From contig NZ_JAGGPA010000066.1 of NCBI RefSeq assembly GCF_018614035.1, positions 1-40,528 of the forward strand: DNA of 40,528 nt. The letters run 5' to 3'. Numbering within the stretch: the stretch's first letter is position 1; every line of letters begins with the position of its first letter. The DNA comes from Streptomyces sp. ISL-96. Its GTDB lineage: Bacteria; Actinomycetota; Actinomycetes; Streptomycetales; Streptomycetaceae. Positions 38,621 to 40,528 of this stretch are shown in pieces. Made by a program: the position numbers and the translations under genes. The notes below the pieces were generated by a model. That model saw nothing but the letters and a program-made list of their open reading frames with translations. It was not told where the DNA came from and ran no database searches.

Positions 38621-40185
38621 CGCGGTTCGCCACCTCCGGCGTGCCCCTGCCACTGCGTGAGGTCGACGATCTCGATCGTGTGGTCGGGGCCGCGGAACAC
38701 CCCGCCCGGGGTGCGGATCTCGGCGGCCGTGCCGTCGTCCAGGGCGGTGAGCCGGATCTCCATAGACCCGTCGTTACTGGTGGCCACCGTGCTCGTCATG
38801 CCGGGTCGCCAGGTGGCGAGGGCGTCGCCGAGCAGGTGCAGGAACAGCCCGAAGGCGAGCGGGTCGAACTCCCCGAGCCGGGACAGCCGGGTTTCGCCGG
38901 TGGTCACCAGGCGGGCGCGGGCCGCCGCGGTCTCGGCGGCCTGCTTGGCGGCGATGTCGGCGAGGAGCCGCCGCGCCTCGGAGCGGTCCTCGACCTTGCG
39001 CGCCTTGCCGCGCCGCTCGTAGCTGCCACTGCGGCGCAACTGCGGGCTGATACGCAGCGGCTCGGCCTCGCCCCAGGGGGTGGATGCCGGTACGGGCCGG
39101 GCGGCGCGCTCCCCCAGTGTGTCGGCGTCGACGGTGAGGTGGCGGGCCGGATACAGGCCGAACGCCACGCGCCACAGCCGGTGCCGTGCCGCGTCGTCGG
39201 GCGCTTCGGCGAACCAGCGGGCGAGGGTGCGCCAGTCCGCGGACCGGTCCGAACGCCCGGCCCGCCGCTCATTCAACGACCGTACGACTGACAGAAGTTG
39301 CGGGATCGCACCGAGCGCCCGGCCGCGCAGCAACCGGGCCTGGGACTCGCGCCCGTCGGTGGACAGAAACCAGCCGGCAAGTCCCGCCCAGCGCCCGGCC
39401 CACCGCTCGTACGCGAGCGTCTCGGCGCGCTCCGCCTCACCGGGCGAGGCGTCGGCGGCCTCACGGGCGGCGGCCACCCGCAGCAGCGGCTCGACCCGCT
39501 CCTCGAGCTCCGTGATCAGCCGGGCGATCCGGCCGCCCAGGGTGATCAGGTCCTGGATGAACCGCTCCAGGTACTGGATGAGCCGGTCCTTGTACGCGAG
39601 GAACACCTCGACCTCGACGTCATGCAGATCGATGGTGCGCTGGAGCGATCCCATGAAGGCGCGCGCGTTCTCGGCAAGGTCCGCGAACCGAGTGGTCAGC
39701 GCGACCAGTGTGAGGTGGGTCTTGGCCGGGTCAAGTTCGTCTTCACCCGTGATGACGAGCAGCGCCCGGAGCTGCGTGACGATGTCGTGCAGGGCGACGG
39801 CTTGCAGCGCGCCCCGCCGACCCAGCGCCTCGTCGTACACGGCGAGGGCTTCCTCAGCGGCCTCGCCGGCCTGGGTGAGCTGGTAGATGAACCGCTTGCG
39901 GTAGAAGTCCTCGACGGCGGTGACCCGCGCGGTGTCCGGGTCGGCCCGCAGATTGCCCCACACGACCAGGCTGTCCAGCGCGTTCGCCACCGCTTCGAGG
40001 TCGGCGGCCCGGCCCTCCGTCCCGAGCGCGGAATGCACGTCCTCGGGCCGCAGATGTACGGCGAACCGTTCCTTGGCGGCGAGGAAGACGCCCATCACCT
40101 GCCGGTAGAGCGCTGAGTTCGGAGCGTTCAGGTGGGCAAAAGGGGCGTGCTTTCCCCGCGCGGGGCTCTCGTGCGGTGACATCAT
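38617..40185 (-). CDS. jetA: Wadjet type II kleisin-like subunit JetA (TIGR02677/DUF2397)
   Basis: A 522-residue TIGR02677/DUF2397 protein, the kleisin-like (MukF-type) subunit that closes the SMC ring. Recognisable stretches are LNAPNSALYRQVMGVFLAAK, VWGNLRADPDTARVTAVEDF, and the central helical part (DLHDVEVEVFLAYKDRLIQY, LERFIQDLITLGGRIARLIT). The start is among tandem codons GTG 40188, ATG 40185 and ATG 40182, with GGGGAGA and GCGGAG upstream; ATG 40185 is chosen. A short dyad CACACGGTGTG (40206-40216) precedes the gene and could be regulatory. It is the first gene of the operon, and overlaps jetB as ATGA. Confidence 0.92.
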   Translation of the reverse strand: MMSPHESPARGKHAPFAHLNAPNSALYRQVMGVFLAAKERFAVHLRPEDVHSALGTEGRAADLEAVANALDSLVVWGNLRADPDTARVTAVEDFYRKRFIYQLTQAGEAAEEALAVYDEALGRRGALQAVALHDIVTQLRALLVITGEDELDPAKTHLTLVALTTRFADLAENARAFMGSLQRTIDLHDVEVEVFLAYKDRLIQYLERFIQDLITLGGRIARLITELEERVEPLLRVAAAREAADASPGEAERAETLAYERWAGRWAGLAGWFLSTDGRESQARLLRGRALGAIPQLLSVVRSLNERRAGRSDRSADWRTLARWFAEAPDDAARHRLWRVAFGLYPARHLTVDADTLGERAARPVPASTPWGEAEPLRISPQLRRSGSYERRGKARKVEDRSEARRLLADIAAKQAAETAAARARLVTTGETRLSRLGEFDPLAFGLFLHLLGDALATWRPGMTSTVATSNDGSMEIRLTALDDGTAAEIRTPGGVFRGPDHTIEIVDLTQWQGHAGGGEPR

Positions 40186-40312
40186 CACTCCGCATTCTCC
40201 CCGATCACACGGTGTGGTTTCAGCAGGAGGACCGAACTCGCACAGAGCGTGACGACACCAGCGCCCACTTCGTAAGATCTTCGGGCTGCTTCTGGACCCG
40301 CAACGCGAAAAG

Positions 40313-40339
40313 GAGGCTTGTGACTTAGTCACAAGCCTC
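40313..40339 (-). terminator. Rho-independent terminator reading leftwards
   Basis: A 12-bp perfect stem (40313-40324 with 40328-40339) with a three-base loop. On the minus strand it is followed by CTTTT, so it ends a leftward transcript, most simply that of the tRNA remnant just upstream. It insulates jetA from transcription coming from the right. Confidence 0.85.
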
Positions 40340-40359
40340 TCAATACGCATATACAGGGA

Positions 40360-40415
40360 GTGTCCGAGGGGGACTTGAACTCTCCACTCGGGCACCAGCC
40401 CTTTAGTTGACTGAC
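40360..40415 (-). pseudogene. Degenerate 3' end of a class II tRNA (probably leucine)
   Basis: Read on the minus strand, the segment ends TTCAAGT (T-loop, 40373-40379), CCCCC (40368-40372), TCGGACAC (acceptor strand, 40360-40367). This is the 3' end expected of actinobacterial tRNA-Leu. It is preceded by GGGC-TGGT-GCCC, which could be a variable-arm hairpin. The 5' T-stem strand is GAGAG, so two of five pairs are lost, and no anticodon or 5' half is found upstream. It is a remnant or attachment-site copy, not a working tRNA. The leucine assignment is from memory of related genes. Confidence 0.55.
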
Positions 40416-40528
40416 CTGCGGAAACATGCCTTCTGCGGCCGCTTGAAGGGCATGAGTGTTGGTCACGCTCACCTGCTTTTTCTGCCCGTTTCGGACCACT
40501 GTTGGTCGGTAACTGTTCAGGGGTTTCA
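40416..40528. other. Right-edge sequence without a recognised gene
   Basis: No coding frame is convincing in these bases. The stretch contains a small dyad (GACCA-CTGT-TGGTC near 40495-40507) and appears less GC-rich than the flanking genes. It may be the end of an integrated element if the tRNA fragment is an attachment site. Confidence 0.4.

Noticed and set aside
40189..40395. N-terminal extension of JetA to 40395
   Set aside because: It would run through the terminator hairpin and tRNA remnant; ribosome sites support a start at 40182-40188.
40360..40415. Functional tRNA gene
   Set aside because: Only the 3' end is present, T-stem pairing is broken and no anticodon arm or 5' half is found.

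Overview
The window is very GC-rich, with strong third-position GC, GTG starts, AGGAGG-type ribosome sites, four rare in-frame TTA codons and several Streptomyces-specific families (DUF397, DUF574 methyltransferases, AbaA/WhiJ-like regulators, SigE-type sigma factor, fused RbsC-RbsB). It is almost certainly a Streptomyces or close relative chromosome segment. It looks like a mix of conserved operons and accessory, partly decaying material.

Layout. 1-154: 3' end of a gene entering from the left. 273-3389: a developmental-switch type cluster (XRE/DUF5753 regulator, DUF397 protein, DUF574 methyltransferase, and a divergent HATPase plus a small Trp-rich protein). 3510-4760: secreted SGNH hydrolase. 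4821-7451: LAL-type ATPase regulator that lacks the usual LuxR helix-turn-helix. 7679-9274: cysteine-dioxygenase-like protein and LysR regulator. 9346-10827: lipoprotein and a wrecked pair of secreted-protein gene remnants joined at a 55-bp-period tandem duplication. 10952-11734: second DUF574 methyltransferase. 11885-14140: secreted Asp-box (BNR/sialidase-like) propeller protein. 14527-15017: frameshifted secreted CHRD-domain gene.

15117-20928 is an autoregulated ribose operon reading leftwards (rbsR-rbsA-rbsCB fusion-rbsK-rbsD), with stop/start overlaps at most junctions and two LacI-type operators upstream. A decayed aminopeptidase P fragment lies beside the operators. 21742-24067: GntR/FCD regulator and a group II PLP decarboxylase sharing a CCAATAGGA motif upstream. 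24052-24531: VOC/PhnB-like protein. 24696-25890: SigE-family sigma factor (with a TTA codon) translationally coupled to a probable membrane anti-sigma protein. 25921-27096: secreted Amidase_6 protein. 27446-27835: small membrane protein. 27869-31148: complete frdABCD fumarate reductase/succinate dehydrogenase operon, preceded by a 77-residue Cys-containing small protein. 31422-31935: no intact gene, but a decayed second copy of the anti-sigma/amidase junction.

31936-40185 holds a complete four-gene system on the minus strand, jetA-jetB-jetC-jetD, matching type II Wadjet (the TIGR02677/02678/02680/02679 set): an SMC-like DNA-loop-extruding anti-plasmid defence complex with a TOPRIM nuclease. 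Immediately upstream are a Rho-independent terminator and a degenerate 3' end of a class II (probably leucine) tRNA, the usual scar of tRNA-targeted integration, so the right end of the window may be an island boundary.

I did not find a system that I can claim to be wholly undescribed. The most interesting items are the Wadjet locus and its tRNA scar, the LAL without a DNA-binding domain, the permease/binding-protein fusion, the set of TTA-bearing regulators and secreted enzymes, and the several fresh-looking gene wrecks. All family assignments were made by eye from sequence motifs.
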